Shown here: positions 25,818 to 34,500 of the stretch, one piece after another
Layout of the letters: each line of letters opens with the position of its first letter
How positions within the stretch are numbered: the stretch's first letter is position 1
Assembly: GCA_040400005.1 (NCBI GenBank)
Contig: JBBARC010000007.1
Location: 1 to 64,000, forward strand
Length of the DNA stretch: 64,000 bases
Source of the DNA: JBBARC01 sp040400005
GTDB lineage: Bacteria > Pseudomonadota > Alphaproteobacteria > Acetobacterales > Acetobacteraceae
Direction of reading: 5' to 3'
Notes under the pieces: generated by a model
What the model saw: only the letters and a program-made list of their open reading frames with translations
What the model was told of the DNA's origin: nothing
Database searches by the model: none
Position numbers and translations under genes: made by a program

Positions 25818-27554
25818 ATGGCCGACACCACCGCCCCAAAGATCTGGGACAAATCGCGCATGCCATCGCGCCATGTGACCATCGGCCCGGGCCGTGCGCC
25901 GCACCGCAGTTATTATCACGCCATGGGCATCACCGAAGAGGAAATTGCCCAGCCGTTTGTGGGCGTCGCCACCTGCTGGAACGAAGCCGCCCCGTGCAAT
26001 ATATCGCTGTCGCGCCAGGCCCAATCGGTTAAGCGCGGGGTGATTGAAGGCCACGGCACGCCGCGCGAATTCACCACCATAACGGTGACCGACGGCATCG
26101 CCATGGGCCATCAGGGAATGAAATCCAGCTTGGTTTCGCGTGATGTTATCGCCGATTCGGTGGAGCTGACCATGCGCGGCCATTGCTATGATGCGCTGGT
26201 GGGGGTTGCTGGCTGCGATAAATCGCTGCCCGGCATGATGATGGCCATGCTGCGGCTGAACGTGCCCAGCGTGTTTATGTATGGCGGATCGATCCTGCCC
26301 GGCAAATTCAAAGGCCGTGATGTCACCGTGCTGGATGTGTTCGAGGCCGTCGGCCAGCATGCGGCTGGTAATATGTCGGATGAGGATTTGCACGAGCTGG
26401 AATGTGTTGCTTGCCCTTCGGCCGGTGCTTGCGGCGGACAGTTTACGGCCAACACCATGGCAACCGTGAGCGAGGCCATGGGTTTGGCGCTGCCGGGATC
26501 GGCCGGGGCGCCGGCACCGTATGAGGAGCGCGACCGATGGGCGGTGGAATCCGGCCGTGCGGTGATGCGGCTGCTGGAGCTGAATATCCGGCCGCGCGAT
26601 ATTGTGACATTAAAAGCGCTGGAAAATGCAGCCGTTGTGGTGGGCGCTACGGGGGGATCGACCAATGCCGCACTGCATTTGCCGGCGATTGCCCACGAAG
26701 CTGGCATTAAATTCACCATGGATGACGTCGCCGCTATTATGCGGCGCACCCCGTACATCGCCGACCTGAAACCGGGCGGTAAATATGTGGCGTTGGATGT
26801 GCACCGTGTGGGTGGTATCCCGGTTATTTTGAAAGCATTGATGGATGGCGGCCTGCTGCACGGCGATTGCTTGACCGTGACCGGCCGCACCATGGCGGAA
26901 AATTTAAAAGACGTGGTTTTTCCAACCGATCAGGACGTGATTTACACCGTCGCCAACCCTATCACCACCGCTGGCGGCGTGGTGGGCCTTAAAGGCAGCC
27001 TGGCCCCGGATGGCGCCATTGTTAAAATCGCCGGCTTGCACGCGCTGCGCTTTGAAGGCCCGGCGCTATGCTTTGATTGCGAAGAAGATGCTTTTGCCGC
27101 GGTGCAAGCGCGCGCCTACAAAGAAGGCGATGTGATTGTTATTCGCTATGAGGGGCCCAAAGGCGGCCCCGGCATGCGCGAGATGCTGTCCACCACGGCT
27201 GCGATCTACGGCCAGGGCATGGGCGAGAAAGTGGCGCTGATCACCGATGGCCGATTTTCGGGCGCCACACGCGGGTTTTGCGTGGGGCATGTTGGGCCGG
27301 AGGCCGCCTTGGGTGGCCCGATCGGCCTGCTGCGCAATGGCGATAAAATTATATTGGATGCCGCCGCCGGCACCATCGATGTTGATCTTACCGCGGCCGA
27401 GCTTGCCGAGCGGCGGGCCGCCTGGACCCCGCGCGAGACAATTTACCGCAGTGGCGCTATTTGGAAATACGCGCAACTCGTCGGGCCCGCCTATTTAGGC
27501 GGTGTCACCCACGGCGGGGCCGCAGTAGAAGGGGAAACCTATGCCGATGTTTAA
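25818..27554 (+). CDS. ilvD: Dihydroxy-acid dehydratase
   Basis: The 578-residue Fe-S enzyme makes 2-keto acids in valine, isoleucine and pantothenate synthesis. It carries the cluster cysteines in [12 protein letters not shown] and [18 protein letters not shown], plus [20 protein letters not shown] near the C-terminus. Length fits the family. A few members of this family act on sugar acids instead, but these motifs do not separate the two. The gene overlaps the next small secreted-protein gene by 14 bases. Confidence 0.93.
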   Translation: MADTTAPKIWDKSRMPSRHVTIGPGRAPHRSYYHAMGITEEEIAQPFVGVATCWNEAAPCNISLSRQAQSVKRGVIEGHGTPREFTTITVTDGIAMGHQGMKSSLVSRDVIADSVELTMRGHCYDALVGVAGCDKSLPGMMMAMLRLNVPSVFMYGGSILPGKFKGRDVTVLDVFEAVGQHAAGNMSDEDLHELECVACPSAGACGGQFTANTMATVSEAMGLALPGSAGAPAPYEERDRWAVESGRAVMRLLELNIRPRDIVTLKALENAAVVVGATGGSTNAALHLPAIAHEAGIKFTMDDVAAIMRRTPYIADLKPGGKYVALDVHRVGGIPVILKALMDGGLLHGDCLTVTGRTMAENLKDVVFPTDQDVIYTVANPITTAGGVVGLKGSLAPDGAIVKIAGLHALRFEGPALCFDCEEDAFAAVQARAYKEGDVIVIRYEGPKGGPGMREMLSTTAAIYGQGMGEKVALITDGRFSGATRGFCVGHVGPEAALGGPIGLLRNGDKIILDAAAGTIDVDLTAAELAERRAAWTPRETIYRSGAIWKYAQLVGPAYLGGVTHGGAAVEGETYADV

Positions 27555-27978
27555 GGGTTTTTTGAGGGCCACGATGCTCGCCACGCTGATTGCTGGCCTC
27601 GTCGTAACGCCGCTAACCGCGCACGCCCAGGCGTTGCTGTACACCGGATCGTTAAAATGCGATTCCTTGCCTGGCCAAACCGTAACCCCCGCCCCCAGCG
27701 CGGTGTTGCTGCGGGTGCAGGGTTACCGCGCTACCTACCAGTTGCTGGCGCAAGGCTACGGTACCGTGCCATCTGGCATTAACGATACCGGCCGCGGCAC
27801 CATCACCGGTATGGATGCCAAACTAACTGGCGGCGGCAACAAAGCCGGCGTCGATCTTAAAACCACGGTCACTGGCATTCGCCGTGGCCGCGAATACGAT
27901 CTGGCAGCCGACCAGGTGTTTTCGGGCAAAGGGCTGCTTGTTGCCATAACCCGCCGCTGTAAGGGCACGGCCCGCTAA
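27541..27978 (+). CDS. Hypothetical secreted protein
   Basis: I do not recognise this 145-residue protein. It has a clear signal peptide ([20 protein letters not shown], cleavage after AHAQA), then a small domain with CDSLPGQ and a late CKG whose two cysteines could pair. A Gly-rich middle contains [17 protein letters not shown]. It overlaps the 3' end of ilvD by 14 bases and is probably co-transcribed. A periplasmic location is likely. No catalytic motif is visible. Confidence 0.7.
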   Translation: MPMFKGFLRATMLATLIAGLVVTPLTAHAQALLYTGSLKCDSLPGQTVTPAPSAVLLRVQGYRATYQLLAQGYGTVPSGINDTGRGTITGMDAKLTGGGNKAGVDLKTTVTGIRRGREYDLAADQVFSGKGLLVAITRRCKGTAR

Positions 27979-28099
27979 TATCGCGAACCATTTCAGCGCG
28001 TTGCAGCAATTTCATCATCTTGTTGCAACGCGGTGAGTCGCTGTGCGTTATGCTTGTAGCAACGGTGCCGATTTCCGTCGCCCGCACCGGATAACCACA

Positions 28100-28299
28100 A
28101 TGCGCCTGCTTCCCGCCTCTCTGCTGATCCTCACTTTGCTTGGCCCAGCCATCGCCAGCCAAACCAGCGCCAGCCAAACCAGCGCCAGCCCAGCCAGCGC
28201 CCAGCCCATTCCCTATGCGCCGATCCCGAACTGCCAATTGAACGTGGCCCGAAGCCGCCGCCACCGCTAGGCTATGCGCCCAGCCGCCGGGTGCTTTAA
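28100..28299 (+). pseudogene. Small secreted Pro-rich protein with a probable frameshift
   Basis: ATG 28100 opens a signal peptide (MRLLPASLLILTLLGPAIAS) followed by QTSASQTSASPASAQPIPYA. That frame ends at 28270 in an Arg-rich tail. Another frame, from about 28220, reads DPELPIERGPKPPPPLGYAP and stops at 28299, which looks like the genuine continuation. A short repeat AGCCAAACCAGCGCC lies just upstream and is a likely slippage site. Whether the frameshift is natural or a sequencing error is unknown. Confidence 0.5.
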
Positions 28300-28316
28300 T
28301 GACCAAAAACACATTC

Positions 28317-28342
28317 GCGGATCAGGATATTTCCTGATCCGC
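28317..28342 (-). terminator. Hairpin terminator over the acyltransferase stop codon
   Basis: GCGGATCAGGA and TCCTGATCCGC form a perfect 11-bp stem with a 4-base loop. On the minus strand it is followed by TGTGTTTTTGG. The stem includes the last codons and stop of the leftward gene, so it fits as its intrinsic terminator. Confidence 0.8.
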
Positions 28343-29497
28343 GTTGGTGCCTGCTTCATCCCGCCGATACGGCGAAAGCTGCCGTAAACCTTCAATCTCG
28401 GCCGCCACACTGGCACGTTCCTGACCCAGAAAATCGGCTACCGCCCGACGTAGGCCGTTATGCGCGATCCAATGCGCCGAGTAGGTTGGCTGCGGTAAAT
28501 AGCCGCGCTGTATTTTATGCTCGCCCTGGGCGCCGGCTTCCACCCGCGCCAAACCTTGTATAATGGCAAAATCTAGCGCCCGGTAATAGCACAATTCAAA
28601 ATGCAAAAACGGGTAATCGCCGGTGCAGCCCCAGTTGCGGCCGTATAAGGCGTCGGCGCCGACCAGATTAAGCGCACCCGCTACCGGCGTGCCGCGATCA
28701 TCGGCCAGCATTAAAACCACGGCATCGCCGAGGTAATCGGAAAGCAGCGGAAAAAACCGATCAGTGAGATAGGCACTGCCCCATTTGCGATCCACCGTGG
28801 ATTGATAAAACCGGTAAAACGCCACCCAATCGGCAGCGGTAATATCGCCCCCGCGGACATTGCGAAAAGTCAGCCCGCACGATTGCGCATCACGCCGTTC
28901 GCGGCGCAAAGTTTTACGTTTGCGCGAGGATAATGCCGCCAAAAAATCTTCAAAACTGGCATACCCCTGGTTGTGCCAATGGTATTGCACACCCATGCGT
29001 TGCAAAAAACCGGCGTCACCCAACGCCGCATACTCATCCTGTTCGCAAAACGTAATGTGCAGCGAACTTAGCCGCATCTCGCCGGTTGCCTGTACCAAGG
29101 CGGCAGCCAACTCCGCACTATCCGGCGCACCGGGCGCGCGCAAAAACCTGGGCCCCGGCACCGGGCTAAACGGTGAGCACACTTGCAGTTTTGGGTAATA
29201 GCGGCCGCCAGCCTGCTCCAACGCGCGGGCCCAGCCGTGATCGAACACATACTCGCCGTAAGAATGGGTTTTTACGTAGGCCGGCGCACAGGCGACCAAT
29301 TGGCCTTGCGCATCACGAAACGCCGCGTGCCTTGGTATCCACCCGGTTTCCGGGCCGGCCGAGCCGCTATCCTCCACTGCCCGCAAAAAACCGTGGCTGA
29401 CAAACGGGTTTTTGCCGCCGGCACACTGATCCCACTCGGCGGCGCTTATCTCGGCGATCGCTGCGTGCAGGGTTAGGGAAATAGTTGGTTTTGGCAT
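28322..29497 (-). CDS. GNAT/FemAB-like acyltransferase (DUF482)
   Basis: The start ATG 29497 (MPKPTISLTLHAAIAEIS) gives 391 residues. Family landmarks are NPFVSHGFLRAVEDSGSAG, YGEYVFDHGWARALEQAG, SSLHITFCEQDEYA, and the C-terminal FELCYYRALDFAIIQGLARVEAGAQGEHK region. The family is annotated as a peptidoglycan-biosynthesis or N-acetyltransferase homologue. The substrate is unproven. A 44-residue extension overlapping a family A repeat is rejected. Confidence 0.85.
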   Translation of the reverse strand: MPKPTISLTLHAAIAEISAAEWDQCAGGKNPFVSHGFLRAVEDSGSAGPETGWIPRHAAFRDAQGQLVACAPAYVKTHSYGEYVFDHGWARALEQAGGRYYPKLQVCSPFSPVPGPRFLRAPGAPDSAELAAALVQATGEMRLSSLHITFCEQDEYAALGDAGFLQRMGVQYHWHNQGYASFEDFLAALSSRKRKTLRRERRDAQSCGLTFRNVRGGDITAADWVAFYRFYQSTVDRKWGSAYLTDRFFPLLSDYLGDAVVLMLADDRGTPVAGALNLVGADALYGRNWGCTGDYPFLHFELCYYRALDFAIIQGLARVEAGAQGEHKIQRGYLPQPTYSAHWIAHNGLRRAVADFLGQERASVAAEIEGLRQLSPYRRDEAGTNADQEIS

Positions 29498-29545
29498 GAA
29501 GCGCTTATATCGGCATGCACGGCAAGAAGAAAAGGGCAGGGAGAA

Positions 29546-29590
29546 GAACCTTCTTTTTCTCGAAGAAAAAGAAGCAAAAAGACTTTTATA
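29546..29590 (-). repeat. Family A palindromic repeat, half-copy
   Basis: Reverse copy (CTTTTTCtcGAAAAAG hairpin then AGCAAAAAGACTTTTATA) between the DUF482 start and the RidA gene's 3' end. No matching forward half is present. Confidence 0.88.
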
Positions 29591-29625
29591 AGTTTGGGGC
29601 GGATTGTGTTCGGGCTTATCTGCCC

Positions 29626-30090
29626 TCAATCAATCTCTACTAGCGCTTCCACTTCGATGGGGGCACCTAGCGGCAACGACGCAACGCCTACCGTCGCCCT
29701 TGCATGGCGGCCGGCATCGCCAAACACCGCCATCGCCAAATCGGATGCGCCATTCATGATCATCGCGTGATTGGTAAAATCCGCCGTTGCCGCAATAAAC
29801 CCACCCAAACGCACAATGCGCGCCACCCGATCCAGATCACCATCTAGGGCGGCCGCCATCTGCGCCATCACATTAATAAAACACTGGCGCGCGGCGGCGC
29901 GGGCGTCGTCCTCGCTAATGGTACCGCCAAGCCGGCCCTGCCAGCCAAGCCGGCCCTCAACCATCGGCAGCTGCCCAGATATGGTCAGCAAATTACCCGA
30001 AAGCACATACCCCACATAACTGGCAACCGGCACTGCCGGCACCGGCAAGGTAATGCCCAACGCTGCCAGCCTATCCCCAATCAGGCTCAT
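29626..30090 (-). CDS. RidA family protein
   Basis: The 154-residue YjgF/YER057c/UK114 protein belongs to the longer subgroup. It has SGQLPMVEGRLGWQGRLGG, a central AARQCFINVMAQMAAAL, LGGFIAATADF, and the terminal HARATVGVASLPLGAPIEVE with the arginine that binds the keto-acid carboxylate in deaminase-active members. These proteins remove reactive enamine/imine intermediates. The gene overlaps the 3' end of the upstream TSCPD gene by 4 bases, so the two are co-translated. Confidence 0.9.
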   Translation of the reverse strand: MSLIGDRLAALGITLPVPAVPVASYVGYVLSGNLLTISGQLPMVEGRLGWQGRLGGTISEDDARAAARQCFINVMAQMAAALDGDLDRVARIVRLGGFIAATADFTNHAMIMNGASDLAMAVFGDAGRHARATVGVASLPLGAPIEVEALVEID

Positions 30091-31586
30091 GCGACCACCC
30101 GAAACGCCCGGCGCCTGGCGGGCGGGCTGCTGTCATCTTTGGGCAGATCTAACGGCAGCAACGGCGCGCGATCGCCGGGGCTGGCGGCGCTGTCATCCAC
30201 CACATCCGCCGGCGGCGGTGGCAGGGTTTTGCCCAGATACTGGGCGGCCAGGCTGCGCATGACGTAATCGACGATCGAGGCGGCGTGGGTGACCCCATCG
30301 TCACCCTCTACCCGCCCGGCCGGGCCAAACCTGGTGAGCGCCAGGGCATCGACAAATTCCGCCACTGGCACACCGTGCTGCAAGCCGGTGGTGATGGCTT
30401 GGGCAAAGCTTTCGGCCAAGCCGCGCACCAGCGCGTTTTCGCCGGGCAAGGTGAGCGAGACTTCGCCCAAGCTGCCATCGGCGTAATCGCCGGCGCGTAA
30501 AAACAGCCGGTGGCCGCCGACCGAGACTTTGCGGGTAGTACTGGCGTGACGCACTGGCAGGGGACCTCGCGCGGCATTGGCGGCGGCAACGGCGGTTGCG
30601 GGTGGTGGGGCCGGCAAGGCCACTGGTGGCGCTGGCATGGCGCTTAAGTATGGGGCCACCGCCGCGTGCATGGCGGCGTGGGCGGCCAGATCGGCAATTT
30701 CGACCACCCTATCCCCCAGCAACGCGTGGGCGAATGCTGCTTCTGCGGTGATGTGGCGGGATGCGAGCCTGGCGCGGGTGGCATCGGTTAGCTGCGGTTT
30801 ATCGGCACTGCCCGGCAGTACCAGTGCGTAGGCCGGCGCAATGCCGCCGGTTTCTACGCCCAGCAACGCATCGGCGGCGGTGGGCGCGAAAATGCCCGCA
30901 CCCAAAGCCGCATCTGGGGCGCGCAACAAGGCTGATCGGGCTGCACTTGCTGCCTGCGCCAGCCCGCTAATGGCGCAATCACCCGGCGGCCACGGCCAGT
31001 TTGCCGCGGCTGCGAGCAGATCTAGCTGATCACCGTCCAGGCCACGATCGACGGCGGCACGAAACAAGGCGGCAAGGCAGGCGGCGGTTGCCCGCGCGCA
31101 AGGCTGGTCGTAGGCGAGGCCCAGGGACGCCAGCACATCATCCAGCCCGGAAAAACCGATTTCGCGGTTTTGGCCGGCACCATCCCATTTTTTTGTGGCG
31201 TGGGCGGCCACCCGGGCAGCATCGGCAAAGCCGGTGATATCGAACCCAGTGTCGGGGCTGAAAAATGCCCGCAGGTTAAGCACGAACCCTGGCACCCCTG
31301 GGGCATTTTGCCAGATCACCGGATTGGCGGTGGCCCGCCGGCTGATCAGTAACTGGTGCAGGGCGGCATCGAGTGCCGCATCGCCCGCCGCGATGGGACC
31401 GATCCAGGCTTGCGCTGCCACGGGTAAATTCACCGGGCCATCGCCCGGCACCAAGGCTGCTATCGCGTTGGCCGCGGTATCATCCCAGCTTGCCGGGAGG
31501 GTGACCATTCTCTGCGCGCAATCAGGATCGGCGCTGGCCGCCACCTGCCGCATCCGCACACCTTGCCACAGCCTGAGATTTTTCAT
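30087..31586 (-). CDS. TSCPD-domain protein (ribonucleotide-reductase C-terminal-like)
   Basis: The 499-residue protein ends in a domain (about residues 350-460) with TRKVSVGGHRLFLRAGDYAD followed by GSLGEVSLTL. It continues with LVRGLAESFAQAITTGLQHG and TRFGPAGRVEGDDGV. These match the TSCPD domain at the C-terminus of class II adenosylcobalamin-dependent ribonucleotide reductases. The catalytic barrel is absent. The N-terminal 300 residues are Ala-rich and not recognised. It is coupled to RidA by a 4-base overlap. The role is unknown; it is not a functional reductase alone. Confidence 0.8.
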   Translation of the reverse strand: MKNLRLWQGVRMRQVAASADPDCAQRMVTLPASWDDTAANAIAALVPGDGPVNLPVAAQAWIGPIAAGDAALDAALHQLLISRRATANPVIWQNAPGVPGFVLNLRAFFSPDTGFDITGFADAARVAAHATKKWDGAGQNREIGFSGLDDVLASLGLAYDQPCARATAACLAALFRAAVDRGLDGDQLDLLAAAANWPWPPGDCAISGLAQAASAARSALLRAPDAALGAGIFAPTAADALLGVETGGIAPAYALVLPGSADKPQLTDATRARLASRHITAEAAFAHALLGDRVVEIADLAAHAAMHAAVAPYLSAMPAPPVALPAPPPATAVAAANAARGPLPVRHASTTRKVSVGGHRLFLRAGDYADGSLGEVSLTLPGENALVRGLAESFAQAITTGLQHGVPVAEFVDALALTRFGPAGRVEGDDGVTHAASIVDYVMRSLAAQYLGKTLPPPPADVVDDSAASPGDRAPLLPLDLPKDDSSPPARRRAFRVVA

Positions 31587-31715
31587 GGGAACCAGTGAAG
31601 CACCAAACCCGCGACTCGGAAACAGGTATTTTGCGTGTCAACCGGGGTTAGCCCACTAAATGTTGTGGATAACCTGCGTGGGGGCGGTGAAAGCGGGTGA
31701 ATGCAAAAAAGTAAG

Positions 31716-31854
31716 AATTTTCTTTTTTCTGAAGAAAAAAGAAACAAAAAAGACTTTATTGATGTTTTGTTCGGAAGACGCGGTTGCAGGGTTGCCCCAG
31801 GCCCGGCGTATAAAAGTCTTTTTGCTTCTTTTTCTTCAGAAAAAAAGTTTCTAA
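31716..31854. repeat. Family A composite element (two convergent halves)
   Basis: A reverse half (31716-31759) and a forward half (31811-31854) enclose a spacer containing GTTCGGAAGACGCGGTTGC and GCCCCAGGCCCGGCGTA. The spacer is similar to that at 46039-46085. It lies between the divergent TSCPD and NDUFA12 genes, in a 354-base gap that otherwise shows no gene. Confidence 0.9.
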
Positions 31855-31940
31855 CTTTCAGCCGATTGCCCGGTTAAAAGCGCCGCAGATTGCCCACGCT
31901 TCACTGGACCATCGCCCGCGTTCTGCCTATATGCCAAACC

Positions 31941-32309
31941 ATGAGCATTGGCACCACTTTGCATACCTTCCTGCATGGCAGCCCGGTGGGCCGCGATGCC
32001 GCTGGCAACGCCTATTACCAAGCGCGCCGCCTGCCGCCTGCGGGTGAGCGCCGGCGCCGTTGGGTGATTTATGCGGGCGAGATTGATAGCACCGCGGTGC
32101 CGGCCGAATGGCATGCCTGGCTGCATTATACGACCGATGCGCCGTTGCCCGACACCGGCCGCAAACCCTGGCAGAAAACCCATATCGCCAACCAAACCGG
32201 CACGGCGCAGAGTTATCGCCCGCCCGGCCATGATTACGCCGGCGGCACCCGCGCGGCATCGGGCGGCGATTACGAAGCCTGGACCCCCGACACCCCCGCC
32301 CAAGGCTAA
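31941..32309 (+). CDS. NDUFA12-type NADH:ubiquinone oxidoreductase accessory subunit
   Basis: From ATG 31941 (MSIGTTLHTFLHGSPVGRDA) the 122-residue protein shows GNAYYQARR, RRWVIYAGEIDSTAVPAEWH followed by AWLHYTTDAP, and HIANQTGTAQSYRPPGHD. This is the conserved core of the alphaproteobacterial homologue of mitochondrial complex I subunit NDUFA12. Known members stabilise complex I. It is first in a tightly packed operon with mlaD. A longer start at 31890 is less likely. Confidence 0.92.
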   Translation: MSIGTTLHTFLHGSPVGRDAAGNAYYQARRLPPAGERRRRWVIYAGEIDSTAVPAEWHAWLHYTTDAPLPDTGRKPWQKTHIANQTGTAQSYRPPGHDYAGGTRAASGGDYEAWTPDTPAQG

Positions 32310-32314
32310 CCCGA

Positions 32315-32833
32315 ATGGCCAAACACAACGCGGTGGAAATTGCCACCGGCGCCCTGGTGTTGCTGGGGGCGGCATCGTTTCTGGCCTTTGCGCTGGCCAA
32401 TACCGGCACGCGTATTCGTGGTGGTTATGAACTGACCGCAAGTTTTGATCATGTTGATGGGTTGGCGAGCGGATCAGAAGTGCGCATCGCTGGGGTTAAA
32501 ATAGGCAGCGTTGAGGCGATTACGCTGGATCACGATACGTTTCAGGCGCTGGTGAAGTTTACTGTCGCCGATGGTGTGGCGTTGACCACCGACAGTTCGG
32601 CATCGGTTGCCTCCGACGGGTTGCTGGGCGGCAAATATTTGGCGATCGAAACCGGCGGCGAGGATAAAAACCTTGGGCCAGGCGGACATATCACCATCAC
32701 CCAGGGGTCGATGAACCTGGAGAGCCTGATTGGTAAATATATTTTTGGCTCGACCGGTAACGGACTGGGCGATGGTAAGGCGCCGGCGAAACCCGATGCG
32801 GCCAAAGATGCCGCGGGGGCTGGGCTGAAATGA
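32315..32833 (+). CDS. mlaD: MlaD, lipid-transfer MCE-domain protein
   Basis: The 172-residue protein has one N-terminal transmembrane helix (VEIATGALVLLGAASFLAFA). A single MCE domain follows: ELTASFDHVDGLASGSEVRI, VKFTVADGVALTTDSSASVA, and DGLLGGKYLAIETGGEDKNL. It forms the periplasmic ring of the Mla ABC system that keeps phospholipids out of the outer leaflet. The ATP-binding and permease genes are not here. The linkage to NDUFA12 and DUF2155 is typical of Alphaproteobacteria. Confidence 0.93.
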   Translation: MAKHNAVEIATGALVLLGAASFLAFALANTGTRIRGGYELTASFDHVDGLASGSEVRIAGVKIGSVEAITLDHDTFQALVKFTVADGVALTTDSSASVASDGLLGGKYLAIETGGEDKNLGPGGHITITQGSMNLESLIGKYIFGSTGNGLGDGKAPAKPDAAKDAAGAGLK

Positions 32834-33039
32834 CCCAACCTGAGGTGATTTGGCGCGCCGCCAACGGTGCCCCTATCGCCTGCCGCGATAGCCTGCGCGT
32901 GCTGCACGATAACGCCGATGAACTGCGCGGCGTGATGCAGGATATGTTTGATGATGCGATCCTGATTGGCGTGACGGACGCCGACATGCGCGAGCATTTG
33001 CGCGCCATGGTGGCAGATTTGGTTAGCCCGAAACAATGA
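32830..33039 (+). CDS. Small conserved-looking hypothetical protein
   Basis: I do not know a family for this 69-residue acidic protein (MTQPEVIWRAANGAPIACRD). Its second half is helical and charged (NADELRGVMQDMFDDAILIG, DADMREHLRAMVADLV). Its ATG overlaps the mlaD stop by 4 bases and its stop overlaps the DUF2155 start by 4 bases. Such coupling strongly supports a real, co-translated gene. A cytoplasmic location is likely, as no signal is seen. Confidence 0.8.
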   Translation: MTQPEVIWRAANGAPIACRDSLRVLHDNADELRGVMQDMFDDAILIGVTDADMREHLRAMVADLVSPKQ

Positions 33040-33425
33040 AGCGCATTTTTCTGGTGGTTATGCTGGCGGCACTTGCGCCGGCAGCACGAGCCGCAACCCA
33101 AATCACGCCGGTGCCGATGTCACCGCCCGATAGCTGGGTCGCGGTAAAATCGGGCACCGTGCGGGTGCTGAACAAAATCGATGCGCGGGTGACCAAAATC
33201 ACCCTGGGCTTGGGCGAAACCAAAGTGGTGGAAGGTGCCAGTATTACCCTGGTTGCCTGTTTTGTGCGCCCGCCCGACCTGCCGATTGATAGCGCCGCCC
33301 ATTTGCAGATTAAGGAACAGCGTGCCGATGCCACCCCGTTTGAGGGCTGGATGCTGCAAAACGAACCATCGATGACCGTTTACGAAGACCCCATTCATGA
33401 TGTGCACCTGGAGGCCTGCCATTAG
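33036..33425 (+). CDS. DUF2155 periplasmic protein
   Basis: The 129-residue protein has a signal peptide (MKRIFLVVMLAALAPAARAA). A DUF2155 domain follows: VAVKSGTVRVLNKIDARVTK, ITLGLGETKVVEGASITLVA, AHLQIKEQR, and the ending PFEGWMLQNEPSMTVYEDPI. The family is restricted mainly to Alphaproteobacteria and usually lies near mlaD. Its function is not established. It overlaps both neighbours. Confidence 0.9.
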   Translation: MKRIFLVVMLAALAPAARAATQITPVPMSPPDSWVAVKSGTVRVLNKIDARVTKITLGLGETKVVEGASITLVACFVRPPDLPIDSAAHLQIKEQRADATPFEGWMLQNEPSMTVYEDPIHDVHLEACH

Positions 33426-33921
33426 CGCGGGTGCCCGCAAAACAGCGCTGCTGGCACTGGCGCTGTGTGCGTTTCCTCTAAGCTTTGCCTGGGGCATGCA
33501 GATTTTTGAGCACCTGATCCCGTGCCCGCTGTGCCTGGTGGAACGCTGGCCTTACTATTTTGGCACGGCACTGGCTGCGCTGGCGTTGGCCCTGCCGGGC
33601 CGAGCCGCGCGTGCCGTGCTGTGGTTGGTTACCGCTTGTTTGCTGGTATCGGTGGGGTTGGCGGCTGTTCATGCCGGCGTTGAATTTCACTGGTGGAAAA
33701 GCCCGCTGGCGGCGTGCAATGCGCCAAACCTGACTGGCTTGTCGTTGGCTGAACGCCTGGCCGCCATGCCGGCGGTGCCGCAGCGCCCGTGCGAAGACCC
33801 TGATTATCCGTTACCCTTTTTGCCGATCAGCTTTGTGCAGCTCGGCCTGCTTTACGCAATCTCGGCCGCCACCATGTTGTTATTCGTGCAACTGCGCGAT
33901 GCGCGACGGAGATTTGAATGA
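33397..33921 (+). CDS. dsbB: Disulfide bond formation protein DsbB
   Basis: The 174-residue, four-helix membrane protein reoxidises DsbA using ubiquinone. It has the CPLC pair (residues 43-46 from ATG 33397) after the first helix, followed by LVERWPYYFG, and a second periplasmic cysteine pair in LAACNAPNL and QRPCEDPDYPLPF. It overlaps DUF2155 by 29 bases. A later start just past the DUF2155 stop is possible. Ubiquinone use links it to the adjacent coq7. Confidence 0.9.
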   Translation: MMCTWRPAISAGARKTALLALALCAFPLSFAWGMQIFEHLIPCPLCLVERWPYYFGTALAALALALPGRAARAVLWLVTACLLVSVGLAAVHAGVEFHWWKSPLAACNAPNLTGLSLAERLAAMPAVPQRPCEDPDYPLPFLPISFVQLGLLYAISAATMLLFVQLRDARRRFE

Positions 33922-34451
33922 CTCTGCCAGGCGATACACTAGAAACTGACCGCATTGCTGCGATGATCCGGGTTGATCATGCGGGTGAATACGGCGCCAA
34001 ACGTATTTATCAGGGCCAGCTTGCGGTGCTTGGCCGTGGAGAGCACGGCGATGTGCTGCGCCATATGCAGGCGCAGGAAGAGGCGCATTTACAAAAATTC
34101 ACGCATTTGATCGCCGAGCGCCGGGTGCGTCCCACGGCTTTGTTGCCGTTTTGGCATGTTGCTGGTTTTGCGCTGGGGGCGGCAACGGCGGCAATGGGGC
34201 CCAAGGCTGCCATGGCCTGCACCGTTGCGGTGGAAGAGGCGATCGACGACCATTACCGCGCCCAGAGTGATAGCTTGGGTGAGCCCGAAGCCGATTTACG
34301 CGACACCATCGACGGTTTTCGCGCCGAGGAGCTGGAACATCGCGAAATCGCGCTGGATCGTGGCGCTGAACAGGCCCCCGCCTACCGCCTGCTGCGCGCC
34401 GTGATAAAAGCCGGGTGTCGCACGGCAATCGCCATCAGCGAACGCATCTAA
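33918..34451 (+). CDS. coq7: Demethoxyubiquinone hydroxylase (Coq7)
   Basis: The 177-residue carboxylate-bridged diiron enzyme carries out the penultimate ubiquinone step. Metal ligands lie in RVDHAGEYGAKRIYQGQ, QAQEEAHLQKF, AVEEAIDDHYRAQ and AEELEHREIALDRG. The last gene of the operon overlaps dsbB by 4 bases. It is followed 16 bases later by a strong hairpin and by the convergent TonB-receptor gene. Confidence 0.95.
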   Translation: MTLPGDTLETDRIAAMIRVDHAGEYGAKRIYQGQLAVLGRGEHGDVLRHMQAQEEAHLQKFTHLIAERRVRPTALLPFWHVAGFALGAATAAMGPKAAMACTVAVEEAIDDHYRAQSDSLGEPEADLRDTIDGFRAEELEHREIALDRGAEQAPAYRLLRAVIKAGCRTAIAISERI

Positions 34452-34467
34452 CCTCGGGTGTGCTGCG

Positions 34468-34495
34468 GGCAGGGGGGCAATCAAGCCCCCCTGCC
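34468..34495. terminator. Bidirectional hairpin between convergent genes
   Basis: GGCAGGGGGGC and GCCCCCCTGCC form a perfect 11-bp GC stem with a 6-base loop, AATCAA. It lies between the coq7 stop and the TonB-receptor stop. There is no T-run, so it may act with Rho or simply as a transcript-end hairpin for both genes. Confidence 0.75.
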
Positions 34496-34500
34496 AATCA

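Noticed and set aside
31851..32441. Long minus-strand frame opposite the NDUFA12 and mlaD genes
   Set aside because: The plus-strand genes have clear family motifs and overlaps; the opposite frame is a Gly/Arg-rich shadow.
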